Source: a virus | IMG/VR virus record: IMGVR_UViG_3300025872_000056 | Location: 1-64,000 of that record | Direction: 5' to 3' (one strand) | Length of the DNA stretch: 64,000 nucleotides | In this document: positions 26,088 through 33,910 of the stretch, piece after piece | How positions within the stretch are numbered: position 1 is the first letter of the stretch | Layout: every line of letters begins with the position of its first letter | Translations under genes and position numbers: made by a program | The notes under the pieces: generated by a model | Told to the model about the DNA's origin: nothing | Seen by the model: only the letters and a program-made list of their open reading frames with translations | Databases searched by the model: none

Positions 26088-27313
26088 ATATGAAGGAAAG
26101 ATTATATAGAGAACTTTCAGAAAAAGTTTATAGTGATTCTGGTCTTGGCAAATGGTTTAATCGTGAATCTGCAGGGGGTGGGCCTGGTTGGGATCGTTAT
26201 GACAGCACCGGAAAAAGAGTAGGAAAATGTGGCGATGCAAAAGAAGGAACTGCATACGCAGCTTGCCTTAGCAAACAAAAAGCACAAAAATTAGGTAAGA
26301 AGGGCATTTCTAAGTTTGTAAAAAGAAAAAGAGCTGCACAATCCAAGCGCGGCAGAGGTAAAAAGGGTGCTGGTGGAAAAGGAATGAAACCTATCTTTGT
26401 TGAGACTGGGGCAGCAAAAAAGAAACAAAATGTAGAGGAAACATTTATGCCAGAAAAATTTATTGTAGAATCTGTCGGAGGATTAAAAAGTTCATATCCA
26501 TTGATTGAAGCAAGTGAACTTGAGGCTTATGATATTTTTATAGACAAATCAGGAAATTTATTTGAAGTAAATGACATCGAAGAAAAAGATGGACTTATTC
26601 AACTTGATTTAAAATGGCATAATGGTATAAACGAAGGATGTGAATCAGTTGTAACTGTAAAATTAAATGAATCTTTCGGTCTCTACGGAGAAGGGCTGTC
26701 TAATATCATCAATGAATGGGGAGAGCTTGAGGAAAGTGCAGAAAGCGGTGGCAAAAAGGTCAAGCTCAATAAAATAATGAAAGGTGATGTTAAAAAATAC
26801 AAGGTTTATGTGAAAAATGACAAAGGAAATGTCGTAAAAGTAAATTTTGGCGACCCGAACATGGAAATTAAAAGAGATGATCCTGCTCGTAGAAAAAACT
26901 TCAGAGCAAGACATAATTGCGACACCCCAGGCCCTAGATGGAAAGCCAGATATTGGGCCTGCAAAACATGGAGCAGGCAATCAGTTACATCCATGTTAAA
27001 AGAAGAAACTGAAGATCTAAACGAAGCAAAGAATAAACCAAAAAATTCAAAAAAATGGTCATCTTGTATTGCTCAGGCAAAACAAAAATTTGATGTTTAT
27101 CCTTCCGCATACGCGAATGCATGGGCTGCAAAATGTTACAAGAAAAAGAAAGGTAAATGGAAAAAAGTTGCCGAAAGCTTCACTCAAAATGTATTAAATA
27201 ATAGTATATTAAAGGAAGAGGCCAGTATTAAACAGATAGAATCTGCCATAGATAATAATAAAAACGGAGTAAGGCAGGCAGTATCTTATCTCAAGCAATT
27301 TTTTAACAAATAA
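26084..27313 (+). CDS. Multi-module virion-associated protein
   Basis: 409 residues with three Cys/Trp-containing modules. Residues about 20-90: KWFNRESAGGGPGWDRYDSTGKR-type segment with CGDAKEG and AACLSKQKAQ. Residues about 265-300: FRARHNCDTPGPRWKARYW, a segment I associate with large phages. Residues about 320-360: WSSCIAQAKQKFDVYPSAYA with AAKCYKKKKG. The modules are basic and may bind nucleic acid or metal. The role is unknown; a head-core or packaged protein is a reasonable guess. Start overlaps the previous stop (ATGA). Confidence 0.75.
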   Translation: MNMKERLYRELSEKVYSDSGLGKWFNRESAGGGPGWDRYDSTGKRVGKCGDAKEGTAYAACLSKQKAQKLGKKGISKFVKRKRAAQSKRGRGKKGAGGKGMKPIFVETGAAKKKQNVEETFMPEKFIVESVGGLKSSYPLIEASELEAYDIFIDKSGNLFEVNDIEEKDGLIQLDLKWHNGINEGCESVVTVKLNESFGLYGEGLSNIINEWGELEESAESGGKKVKLNKIMKGDVKKYKVYVKNDKGNVVKVNFGDPNMEIKRDDPARRKNFRARHNCDTPGPRWKARYWACKTWSRQSVTSMLKEETEDLNEAKNKPKNSKKWSSCIAQAKQKFDVYPSAYANAWAAKCYKKKKGKWKKVAESFTQNVLNNSILKEEASIKQIESAIDNNKNGVRQAVSYLKQFFNK

Positions 27314-27332
27314 ATAAACATAGGAAAAATTC

Positions 27333-27860
27333 ATGAAATTCAAAGACCTGAACAAAAAACTACAATCTCTAATGGAAATGGGTGGGGGCGAACACACCGA
27401 AGGCGGAAGCTTGCAGGGTGGCGACCCAAGAAATTCCGGAAAAAGTGCTTTATCTGATTTTGGTACACATCGTCTTGGCAATGATGCCATGTTAGATCGT
27501 ATCAATGCATTTCTTCATGCTTACAGCGGAAAAGAATTCTTAGATCCAGATGGAGCATTGGCTGCAATCAAAAATAAATTAAACATAATTGGTTTGGATT
27601 TTAGACCAGTAAAAATGGATCTTGGGTCAAACCTTATAAAGCTTTACCAATATGGAGCCCCCGGTTTGGGTGTATTTGGTGTAGCAAAAGATCTTAAGAC
27701 AGATTTGACAAAAGAACCTTTTTCCAAAACTCCAGGATTAGATGATAGCTTTAATTACGATTTAGTAATTGATGTAGAAAAAACTCCGAGTCATTTGATT
27801 CGTTTCAATATGAAAGTTGTTCGTAATGGTGAAGAGACTGATTGTGGATGTCAGCACTGA
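27333..27860 (+). CDS. Unknown late-region protein (175 aa)
   Basis: 175 residues, MKFKDLNKKLQSLMEMGGGEH at the N-terminus, then a Gly-rich linker and a mixed alpha/beta domain ending in DCGCQH. A ribosome site (AGGA) precedes the ATG; an AATAAATA upstream could be a weak late promoter. Followed after 4 bases by the next gene. No family recognised; position suggests a virion or assembly protein. Confidence 0.7.
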   Translation: MKFKDLNKKLQSLMEMGGGEHTEGGSLQGGDPRNSGKSALSDFGTHRLGNDAMLDRINAFLHAYSGKEFLDPDGALAAIKNKLNIIGLDFRPVKMDLGSNLIKLYQYGAPGLGVFGVAKDLKTDLTKEPFSKTPGLDDSFNYDLVIDVEKTPSHLIRFNMKVVRNGEETDCGCQH

Positions 27861-27864
27861 AACA

Positions 27865-28263
27865 ATGAAGAAACTTGATGCAGATGATGATAAATTTTTA
27901 TCATTTGCCAAAAAGCACTACTTTAATGCTAGTTGCTCGTCAAGTTATGAATTTTTAGAAGATTTGAAAAGAATCAAATATGTAAAAAGATTAATCTTTC
28001 GATTTCATAAGGCTAGAACTTTAAAATCAATCAAGGAAAGATTAATAATAAATCACTTGATTGTTTTAAGAAATGTTTTTGGTGATCAAGCTGCAGCAGA
28101 ATTACTTTTTATGAAACATGAAATAAAATTTCATAGCTATCTAAAAAGTTTTTTATTGTTTTTAAAGTTTGATGTAAAAAATATTTCAAACATTGATTAT
28201 GTAAAATTAGCAACAGATCCAAGAATAGATAGAAAACTATTACAAATCCAGGACTTACAATGA
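27865..28263 (+). CDS. Unknown helical protein (132 aa)
   Basis: 132 residues from ATG 27865, four bases after the previous stop; a longer TTG/GTG-started frame would overlap that gene. Predominantly helical with basic hydrophobic segments (FHSYLKSFLLFLKF). Overlaps the next gene by ATGA. No family recognised. Confidence 0.7.
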   Translation: MKKLDADDDKFLSFAKKHYFNASCSSSYEFLEDLKRIKYVKRLIFRFHKARTLKSIKERLIINHLIVLRNVFGDQAAAELLFMKHEIKFHSYLKSFLLFLKFDVKNISNIDYVKLATDPRIDRKLLQIQDLQ

Positions 28264-29054
28264 ATCCACTAAATTTGATAATCAAGCCAGCAAGTGTTTA
28301 TCGTTTTGCAGAACTGCTTCAAATGCCGTATAACCAATACGATGCATATAGTTCAAAAATAATAAATGAAAAAGGTAAAATTATCAATGAACAGGGATCT
28401 ATGGATGGTCTTGAATATATTGCAATTAGATTAAGATCCATGTTTAAGGAATTAATGCCAGGATCGACACAATATTTTTTAGGTTCTCTTGCTGGAACTT
28501 TAAAACTTTTTAATGAAGAATTTGCACAAATGGGCCTGTCAATAAGTGATGTAAATGTTGTAATTGAGAAACATTTATTATCTGAAAGCAAAGGCAAAAT
28601 CAGTTATTTGGATTATCTGATAGAAGAAGCCACACAAAGATATATTACTGAAGAAATGACTTCTGGTGTCGTTGGAAACGTAGGAACTGCAGCAACACCA
28701 GATAAACAAGGTGGTATTGCAGGGTTGGATCTTCCTCTTGTCGGCAAGAAAAAGAAGAAAAAACTAAAAGATATAATGATTGAAGCAAATGTGGCTATGA
28801 CAGAACCAAAACAAGAGCAAAAAGTAGTTGGATTATTTGTTGATCCTGTTCAAAAAGATGAACTTTCACGAGCCGTCACACCAAATGGAACTTTTGATTG
28901 GAGTCAGTTATCAGATTCAAAGTCCAAAAATTATTGGAAAAAATTTATTGAAAGAACTCCCGAGGAAACAATAGTCTATGTGGCAGACGAAAGTCAAAAT
29001 CCACCGCATAGAATAATGCTTCCTGGAAAAAAAACTAAGAGAAGATCAGTCTGA
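28260..29054 (+). CDS. Unknown protein with Lys-rich linker (264 aa)
   Basis: 264 residues: a helical N-terminal domain (MNPLNLIIKPASVYRFAELL), a Gly-rich segment with GKKKKKKLKDIM, and a C-terminal domain (FDWSQLSDSKSKNYWKKFIE). Last plus-strand gene of this late block; its end overlaps the convergent minus-strand gene by 9 bases. A head or neck assembly role is possible from context only. Confidence 0.7.
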   Translation: MNPLNLIIKPASVYRFAELLQMPYNQYDAYSSKIINEKGKIINEQGSMDGLEYIAIRLRSMFKELMPGSTQYFLGSLAGTLKLFNEEFAQMGLSISDVNVVIEKHLLSESKGKISYLDYLIEEATQRYITEEMTSGVVGNVGTAATPDKQGGIAGLDLPLVGKKKKKKLKDIMIEANVAMTEPKQEQKVVGLFVDPVQKDELSRAVTPNGTFDWSQLSDSKSKNYWKKFIERTPEETIVYVADESQNPPHRIMLPGKKTKRRSV

Positions 29055-29291
29055 CAGAAATACTTGACCCTTTGATTCATTTGCTTCCTTATAAAAAGGA
29101 TGGCCATCAAGGGGTGAATTTACATTATTTTTTAATTTAGAATTTTTAAGAATTTCTTGATGGCAATTGTCATAACCAGACTGGTATTCTTCTTTTAGAA
29201 TATCAGGACAATTGCCAGGACGAGCTGGACGGCCTTCAAGACGATCCCTCCACCCCATATCATACATTTTACCAGGGCTATAATCTATCAT
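29046..29291 (-). CDS. Small unknown protein (81 aa)
   Basis: 81 residues beginning MIDYSPGKMYDMGWRDRLEG; the segment DMGWRDRLEGRPARP followed by YQSGYDN resembles short phage proteins sharing a GWxD...GY core. Overlaps the upstream gene by 4 bases (ATGA). Last gene of the operon driven from 30153-30181. Confidence 0.65.
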   Translation of the reverse strand: MIDYSPGKMYDMGWRDRLEGRPARPGNCPDILKEEYQSGYDNCHQEILKNSKLKNNVNSPLDGHPFYKEANESKGQVFLSD

Positions 29292-29653
29292 GACATATCC
29301 TTTGGAACAAGAGTATTGATAATTTTATTAATGGTTTCAACATAATTAGTCATGTTTGACATCTTAAAAAAGCCTCTCATTTCTAATAGGTTTTCGTAAT
29401 CTTCCTCAAACATAACAATCATTCCAGCATTTGCATTTCCTGCTTTTTGCCGAAACTCTTTCATGAGTTTCATGAATTCTTCTTTGGATAAATTCTTCTT
29501 GTTATTGTTTTGATGAAAATATTCATCAAAGCTTTCATAATTGTTCATATTCATTTCCTCAAAATAATTTGATAACCGATGCTTCGGTTTGTTAGATTTG
29601 TTAAGTTTAGAATTCATCCACCGTTTGAATAATTCTTTTTCTTTTTCATCCAT
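29288..29653 (-). CDS. Unknown charged helical protein (121 aa)
   Basis: 121 residues, rich in Lys, Glu, Asn and Met (MDEKEKELFKRWMNSKLNKS). Only one base separates it from the upstream stop, and it overlaps the downstream gene by ATGA. No family recognised. Confidence 0.65.
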   Translation of the reverse strand: MDEKEKELFKRWMNSKLNKSNKPKHRLSNYFEEMNMNNYESFDEYFHQNNNKKNLSKEEFMKLMKEFRQKAGNANAGMIVMFEEDYENLLEMRGFFKMSNMTNYVETINKIINTLVPKDMS

Positions 29654-29654
29654 G

Positions 29655-29963
29655 TTATTGTTTCTGAACTACGTCAAAAAAGTTTTCGTAAAGAACGGAT
29701 CCATCAGATGCAGTAGCAGAAAGATATTTTACGTGCTGTTTTAATGCCTCTTCAAGAGTCAAAGGGTGATTTGTCCCAAATGAAAATCCTTTGATCCAAT
29801 TTGGACATCCACCGATTGTTATTCTGATTTCCGTACCATCAAGAGAATTACCATAAAAATCAAAACTGTAATTATCTCCATCAAAATATGTAAAGAAACA
29901 TTCTACTTCACTGTATTTTACTCTGAGAGTCTGGAGATCAATTTTTTTAGACACTTTTTTCAT
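29655..29963 (-). CDS. Unknown small beta-rich protein (102 aa)
   Basis: 102 residues with alternating hydrophobic strands (VECFFTYFDGDNYSFDFYGN) and a helical C-terminus. Starts in an ATGA overlap with the upstream 54-residue gene. No family recognised. Confidence 0.65.
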   Translation of the reverse strand: MKKVSKKIDLQTLRVKYSEVECFFTYFDGDNYSFDFYGNSLDGTEIRITIGGCPNWIKGFSFGTNHPLTLEEALKQHVKYLSATASDGSVLYENFFDVVQKQ

Positions 29964-30124
29964 AAACGAGCTTTCTTAACGGATTTTGGAAGTTGACCAA
30001 TTTCCTCTAGTTTAACAAGAGTTGACTTCTTTGCATCCATCAAAGAAGCTGCTCTTTTTCTTTTAAGTCTTTCCTTTCGTCTCTTGTGACGACGAGCCGT
30101 AATTTTTTGTTTTGAATTTGGCAT
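29960..30124 (-). CDS. Very basic small protein (54 aa)
   Basis: 54 residues, MPNSKQKITARRHKRRKERL at the start, with 22 Lys/Arg overall. Likely nucleic-acid binding. It is the first gene behind the near-perfect promoter at 30153-30181 and is coupled to the next gene by ATGA. Too short for family assignment. Confidence 0.7.
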   Translation of the reverse strand: MPNSKQKITARRHKRRKERLKRKRAASLMDAKKSTLVKLEEIGQLPKSVKKARL

Positions 30125-30152
30125 ATACTCACTTTCTGTGAAGACTATGTCT

Positions 30153-30181
30153 ATTATACACTAAAGGATGCTTCCTGTCAA
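30153..30181 (-). promoter_or_regulatory. Consensus sigma70 promoter
   Basis: Exact TTGACA, 17-base spacer, exact TATAAT on the minus strand. A leader of about 20 bases precedes the ATG at 30124. Drives the 30124-29046 operon, probably early. Confidence 0.9.
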
Positions 30182-30322
30182 TTATTTATGAGACTTTCGC
30201 TTCTTTAATTTGTGTTTAAGTTCTTGATTTTCCATTGCAAGTTTACCAGCAGCCCGTGTGAGTTCAATCAATTGGGCTCGCAATTCATTTATTTGTTTGT
30301 CTTTGTCTTCTTTTTTGGGCAT
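30182..30322 (-). CDS. Small coiled-coil protein (46 aa)
   Basis: 46 residues from ATG 30322 (MPKKEDKDKQINELRAQLIE), a short coiled coil with a Lys-rich end. The ATG directly follows the T-run of the tmRNA terminator. Frames extending further upstream lie in the tmRNA and are not believed. No separate promoter seen, so expression would depend on read-through. Confidence 0.45.
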   Translation of the reverse strand: MPKKEDKDKQINELRAQLIELTRAAGKLAMENQELKHKLKKRKSHK

Positions 30323-30357
30323 AAAAAATCCACGGTTTTTCAGTCGCGGGAAAACCG
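30323..30357 (-). terminator. Terminator of the tmRNA
   Basis: Minus-strand hairpin with a 7-bp stem (CGGTTTT/AAAACCG) followed by TGGATTTTTT. Confidence 0.65.
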
Positions 30358-30561
30358 GGAAACCCCACTGCTTAAGCAGCCATCCGCATTGGTGCGGCTT
30401 TTGTTGTTGCAACTGTTTATTTACGACACTCGTTACCCGTGTCGGACATCTCCTTCTTCATTACTTTGCGCTGATCGATTCCTTTCGGACCCGTAAAGTG
30501 GATCCGGGGAGATTCGAACTCCCGTGTCATACGCATTTCAATTCGATATCAACAATGCCAT
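30330..30561 (-). ncRNA. ssrA: Circularly permuted (two-piece) tmRNA
   Basis: The acceptor piece comes first (about 30561-30499): T-arm GGGAG-TTCGAAT-CTCCC at 30523-30507, acceptor strand CGGATCC at 30506-30500 and unpaired A 30499; CCA is not encoded. After only six bases (30498-30493) the coding piece starts with GGGTCCG (30492-30486), which pairs with CGGATCC over 7 bp (one G-U). A D-arm-like GGAATCGA follows, then hairpin CGACAC/GTGTCG (30444-30424) and TAAATAAACAGTT. The tag frame GCA...GCT GCT TAA (30410-30372) encodes ATTKAAPMRMAA, ending in the usual Ala-Ala. A hairpin spans the stop codon. Rescues stalled ribosomes and tags their products for proteolysis. End positions are approximate. 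Confidence 0.82.
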
Positions 30562-30567
30562 ATGTAT

Positions 30568-30576
30568 ATTATACCA
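30568..30576 (-). promoter_or_regulatory. Extended -10 promoter of the tmRNA
   Basis: TGGTATAAT on the minus strand just beyond the stop of the protease/SGNH gene; no good -35 box. Predicted start near 30561, at the beginning of the acceptor piece. Confidence 0.6.
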
Positions 30577-30577
30577 A

Positions 30578-32764
30578 TTAATATGTTGGTTGTGGAGGCC
30601 AATTACTATTATTCCCATAAGAATTATCATATCCCCAAGTATTTGATGCAAATGTTATAAATCTTTCTGCAATTAATTTCATACCTGTATACCCCCAATG
30701 GTATATGTCATTGTTTTCTAATTGTGCATCAGAAGTTTTTATCCAATAAGTTGGTCTTGGGATTATTGCTTCTATATCTGGGTTTCTATAGAAAGAAGTT
30801 ATTTCTTGTAAAACAGTATTATATAGACTTATATTTTCACCATATGAAGTCTGATCACCCCCATCATTTAATAAAGTAAATATTTTAACGCTATTTCTAT
30901 AAAGATAATCCAAATTTTCTATCAAAGAACCAATATTTGTTCTAAAAGTTCCATCATCAACCCCCTCAATAGCATCATTCACACCAATCGATATGAATAC
31001 ATAAGTTTGTGGGGTCCTTCCAAATTTAGAAATCATGTCTTCAGATGCGATATCATAAGTATTGAACAATCTTGTTAAAGGTCTAAAGGGACCTTGTAAT
31101 TTTGCAGAACCTGAAGTTAATCCTTTTTGCCCAATTTTAATTATATGAATATCTTTATTTCCAAATAAATTTACCATTTCTTTTGTTTTTGCTATTCCTA
31201 ATTCAATTCCATGTGGTGGTCCAGTTTGACCTTCAAATTCCCAGAATTTGTCAGTAACATTAGTTACTCCGGGAATTCCAAGAATATTATTTCCAGTTGA
31301 ACCTATGTTTAGATTTTCAAAAAATCCTAAATCATTATTAAATATTTTTATATTAGATTTTATACCAAGTTCAGATTGTAATGCTTGATAATTTTTTGCC
31401 AATCCAACTGCGTTTTCATCTCCATATATAATTACTAAAGGATGATGATTTGGATCTGATTTAAATGAAATTGAATTTGGGGCCAGTGCTGCACTATATC
31501 CATTATTATTATAAGAAACAACAATATAAGAATAAGTTACTCCACTTAATAGTCCAGAAATATTAAATGTTGTATTTCCCACCAAATTTGAATTTTCTGA
31601 AATAGTAGTATTATATAAAGAATATGTTTCCCCGTTTTGATATATGGTTTCTGGGTATGGAGGTGGATCCAAATAATTTACTAAAGAGATTTCATACGAA
31701 GAGACATCAAAGATATATTCTTTTAATGCATCAAAAAATTGTCTTTCTTTTTGACTAGCAAGTGGACTGGACCATAAAGGGTCTCGTATTCCTTCACCTC
31801 CATAAAGTAAGGCAACGAAACAAGTCTCATTCAGGTGAGGTACATAACATAAGAGAGGTGTTCCGCTATCCCCCGCCCAAATTCCCACATTTGGATTTCT
31901 TATTGTTTGTTGTGTATTTGTAATTAAACCTTGATATGCAGCATTTGGTTTAATATTATGATCAAAATAATGAACTGGAGCATTGTGATTTTTTGTTACA
32001 ACTACTATTCCTTGAGGGGTGAGACGGAATAAAGGAACATCATCTGGTATTCCATAAGTATTTAAAAATTTATATGGTTTTACATATTGTAATTCTTGAT
32101 TTGTAAAAGCTTGATCCAATTCAAGTAAAGCCCAATCTTTTCCAAAATCATTAGGCCAATTATAGTTTGCAGGATATGTCGATCTATTATTAAAATTTAT
32201 AACTGTAGTTGCTGTTTTTGAATAAGTTACATTATTTGTTCCGAGAAAATAAAAAGTTCCACTTATTGGATAACCGATAAAATGCTTTGTGCAAATTAAA
32301 TGTTTTGGACTTATTAAAATAAAAGCAGGAATTGCATTATTCCAATAATTAAAATCAGATGCTATTGTAAAATTACCAGAAGGACATCCCGGATAATAAC
32401 ATTGTTTTGTGCTATTTGTTACATAATTTTCAGTATAAGACTGACCCCACCAAAAATTTTTATCTACAGCAGTTGGATAATAGACGACATCATTTACAAT
32501 TTTTACGCCAGAACTATTTACACCAGCTTGTCCAGCAAATGTATCAAAACTGTATGTTGGTGCTCCTCTTCCCCTTAAAGATATGCCAGAAAAGTTTACA
32601 GAAAATGTAAATCCATAAGAAGGATCATTGATGTATAAATTTGGATTAAGTCCACTAACTCCAACTTGTACATTGTTTGCATAATTAGTAGGATCTATTA
32701 TTGCAGTTCCTGTATATGTGTACAAAGAATGTAAATTTGAATTAAGATTTACTATAAATGCCAT
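30578..32764 (-). CDS. Trypsin-like protease fused to SGNH hydrolase-like domain
   Basis: 728 residues. Residues about 130-345 form a chymotrypsin-like serine protease: ISPKHLICTKHFIG (H161), KDWALLELDQ (D210) and WAGDSGTPLL (S300), the full triad in order. Residues about 375-435 are a fibronectin type III half (YQNGETYSL to VSYNNNGYS). Residues about 440-710 resemble an SGNH esterase: VIIYGDENAVG, ISIGVNDA (594-597) and DIYHWGYTG (D686, H689); the block I serine is replaced by Glu450, so esterase activity is doubtful. Sits downstream of a split-FN3 protein in a late operon, so it is probably a fibre or virion enzyme. Proteolysis of surface proteins or of phage proteins is inferred. Confidence 0.85.
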   Translation of the reverse strand: MAFIVNLNSNLHSLYTYTGTAIIDPTNYANNVQVGVSGLNPNLYINDPSYGFTFSVNFSGISLRGRGAPTYSFDTFAGQAGVNSSGVKIVNDVVYYPTAVDKNFWWGQSYTENYVTNSTKQCYYPGCPSGNFTIASDFNYWNNAIPAFILISPKHLICTKHFIGYPISGTFYFLGTNNVTYSKTATTVINFNNRSTYPANYNWPNDFGKDWALLELDQAFTNQELQYVKPYKFLNTYGIPDDVPLFRLTPQGIVVVTKNHNAPVHYFDHNIKPNAAYQGLITNTQQTIRNPNVGIWAGDSGTPLLCYVPHLNETCFVALLYGGEGIRDPLWSSPLASQKERQFFDALKEYIFDVSSYEISLVNYLDPPPYPETIYQNGETYSLYNTTISENSNLVGNTTFNISGLLSGVTYSYIVVSYNNNGYSAALAPNSISFKSDPNHHPLVIIYGDENAVGLAKNYQALQSELGIKSNIKIFNNDLGFFENLNIGSTGNNILGIPGVTNVTDKFWEFEGQTGPPHGIELGIAKTKEMVNLFGNKDIHIIKIGQKGLTSGSAKLQGPFRPLTRLFNTYDIASEDMISKFGRTPQTYVFISIGVNDAIEGVDDGTFRTNIGSLIENLDYLYRNSVKIFTLLNDGGDQTSYGENISLYNTVLQEITSFYRNPDIEAIIPRPTYWIKTSDAQLENNDIYHWGYTGMKLIAERFITFASNTWGYDNSYGNNSNWPPQPTY

Positions 32765-32775
32765 AGTTAACTTTC

Positions 32776-33105
32776 TTAAAATTTTATATTATAAAAAATT
32801 TTGAATCCTGTTTCTGTTTGAGAATTATCATACCAAAACAGAGTGGCACCTAAAGGCGACGACGATGCTGTTAATCCGCTTGGCATCAAAGAATAAGGTT
32901 CTTCAAAACCATCTATATAAACAGAAATCATGTTACTTTGACCGGAAAAACCTATTTCATTATAAGATGTAGTAATAAAATAATAAGTTGCCCCAGTTGG
33001 GGTTGAAGGAAAAAATCCATTTAAAGTAGAACCAGTTCCAGATTTTGCAGGAAATGCGGATGCTAAACTAAAAGTAACACCGTTAAATAGGTATTGTTCT
33101 GGCAT
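32776..33105 (-). CDS. Split-FN3 connector protein (109 aa)
   Basis: 109 residues. It begins with the second half of a fibronectin type III domain (YLFNGVTFSLASAF, SGTG, ATYYFITTSYNEIGFSG) and ends with the first half of another (ATLFWYDNSQTETGFKIFY). Both ends match the gene borders at 38509/38511 and 42362/42364. First gene behind a late promoter (33116-33123), so it is not just the trailing part of an upstream gene. Likely links fibre subunits; see findings. Confidence 0.8.
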   Translation of the reverse strand: MPEQYLFNGVTFSLASAFPAKSGTGSTLNGFFPSTPTGATYYFITTSYNEIGFSGQSNMISVYIDGFEEPYSLMPSGLTASSSPLGATLFWYDNSQTETGFKIFYNIKF

Positions 33106-33115
33106 GATACAATAC

Positions 33116-33123
33116 TATTTATG
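33116..33123 (-). promoter_or_regulatory. T4-like late promoter (CATAAATA)
   Basis: CATAAATA on the minus strand, 10 bases before the ATG at 33105, just downstream of tRNA-Tyr. Confidence 0.6.
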
Positions 33124-33138
33124 GCTAGCATAAAATAC

Positions 33139-33221
33139 TGCGAGCAGAGGGATTCGAACCCCCGTAGGCATAGGCCAGCAGATTTACAGTCTGCCCTCGT
33201 TGACCTCTTGAGTATACTCGC
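33139..33221 (-). tRNA. tRNA-Tyr (GTA)
   Basis: 83 nt with acceptor GCGAGTA/TGCTCGC, discriminator A, anticodon stem GCAGA/TCTGC around CTGTAAA (anticodon GTA), a class II long variable arm and T-loop TTCGAAT. CCA not encoded. Three bases downstream of tRNA-Asn. Confidence 0.95.
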
Positions 33222-33224
33222 CAA

Positions 33225-33297
33225 CTCCTTGGACTGGAATCGAACCAGTGACATGAAAGTTAACAGCTTTCCGCTCTACCTACTGAGCTACCAAGGA
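33225..33297 (-). tRNA. tRNA-Asn (GTT)
   Basis: 73 nt: acceptor TCCTTGG/CCAAGGA, discriminator G, anticodon stem GAAAG/CTTTC around CTGTTAA (GTT), T-loop TTCGATT. Its first 18 bases overlap the 3' end of the protein gene 33280-33636. Confidence 0.95.
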
Positions 33298-33636
33298 ATA
33301 CCAGTTTCCATTATGTTCAATAACATCATAATAATTGGATTCTAATATTTGTCTAATTTTATTATTTAAGTCAAAATTTTGTATGGTTAATACTATAGTC
33401 TGAATTTTAATTTTATTTTCAATAATATAATTTACAAAATTTAATGGACTTTCACCATCTCCCAAAACTTCTCCTATGATTACATAATCATATTGTCTAT
33501 AACCAAGACCGTTTACTGCGGCATTTAAGTTAATAGCCCAACCAGCATACCATTCTTTATGACGACAGAACTCACTGTAATTTTGCCAGTGTACTGTATT
33601 ATTATCTACAAATAATGTATTTGGTTTATCCGACAC
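33280..33636 (-). CDS. Unknown protein, possibly a degenerate cREC domain
   Basis: 118 residues. The pattern YDYVIIGEVLGDGESPLNFVNYIIEN followed by IQTIVLTIQNFDLNNKIRQIL resembles cyclic-phosphate processing receiver (cREC) domains, normally SLDHDLG...GYD then HSxN; the catalytic Asp/His positions are lost. This is a weak structural inference. The last codons WYSLVAQ and the TAG stop lie inside tRNA-Asn, so RNA processing would remove the end of the message. Overlaps the upstream gene by 11 bases. Confidence 0.6.
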   Translation of the reverse strand: MSDKPNTLFVDNNTVHWQNYSEFCRHKEWYAGWAINLNAAVNGLGYRQYDYVIIGEVLGDGESPLNFVNYIIENKIKIQTIVLTIQNFDLNNKIRQILESNYYDVIEHNGNWYSLVAQ

Positions 33637-33910
33637 GGACTTTTACTTTTCCGTAATTGTCTTTCTCGGGATCCATAAATTCAACAGAAATAATTTTTCT
33701 ATTATCAGGAATGTCGCTTACTCTTGCTGGATCGCCAGCTTGAATAAAAGGACCACCTTCAAAATCGGCCATAGTCCCATCAGTAGTTCCTCTCATATAA
33801 AGAGATTCACCCTCTACAATATAAGTCTTAGTATCAACCTTTCGGATGATTCTTTCGACATTGTATCGACTGATTGATCTTGCGATTATTGGAGCTTCTT
33901 CTTTGAACAT
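33626..33910 (-). CDS. Unknown small protein (94 aa)
   Basis: 94 residues with predicted beta strands (KTYIVEGESLYMRGTTDGTM; GKVKVRVG at the end). AAGGAT lies upstream of the ATG. Overlaps the next gene by 11 bases and the MHKGTG-type small gene upstream by 77 bases. No family recognised. Confidence 0.65.
   Translation of the reverse strand: MFKEEAPIIARSISRYNVERIIRKVDTKTYIVEGESLYMRGTTDGTMADFEGGPFIQAGDPARVSDIPDNRKIISVEFMDPEKDNYGKVKVRVG

Noticed and set aside
30182-30581. Protein frames across 30212-30581 (plus) and the long minus frame to 30412
   Set aside because: They run through the tmRNA, whose paired elements explain the sequence better.
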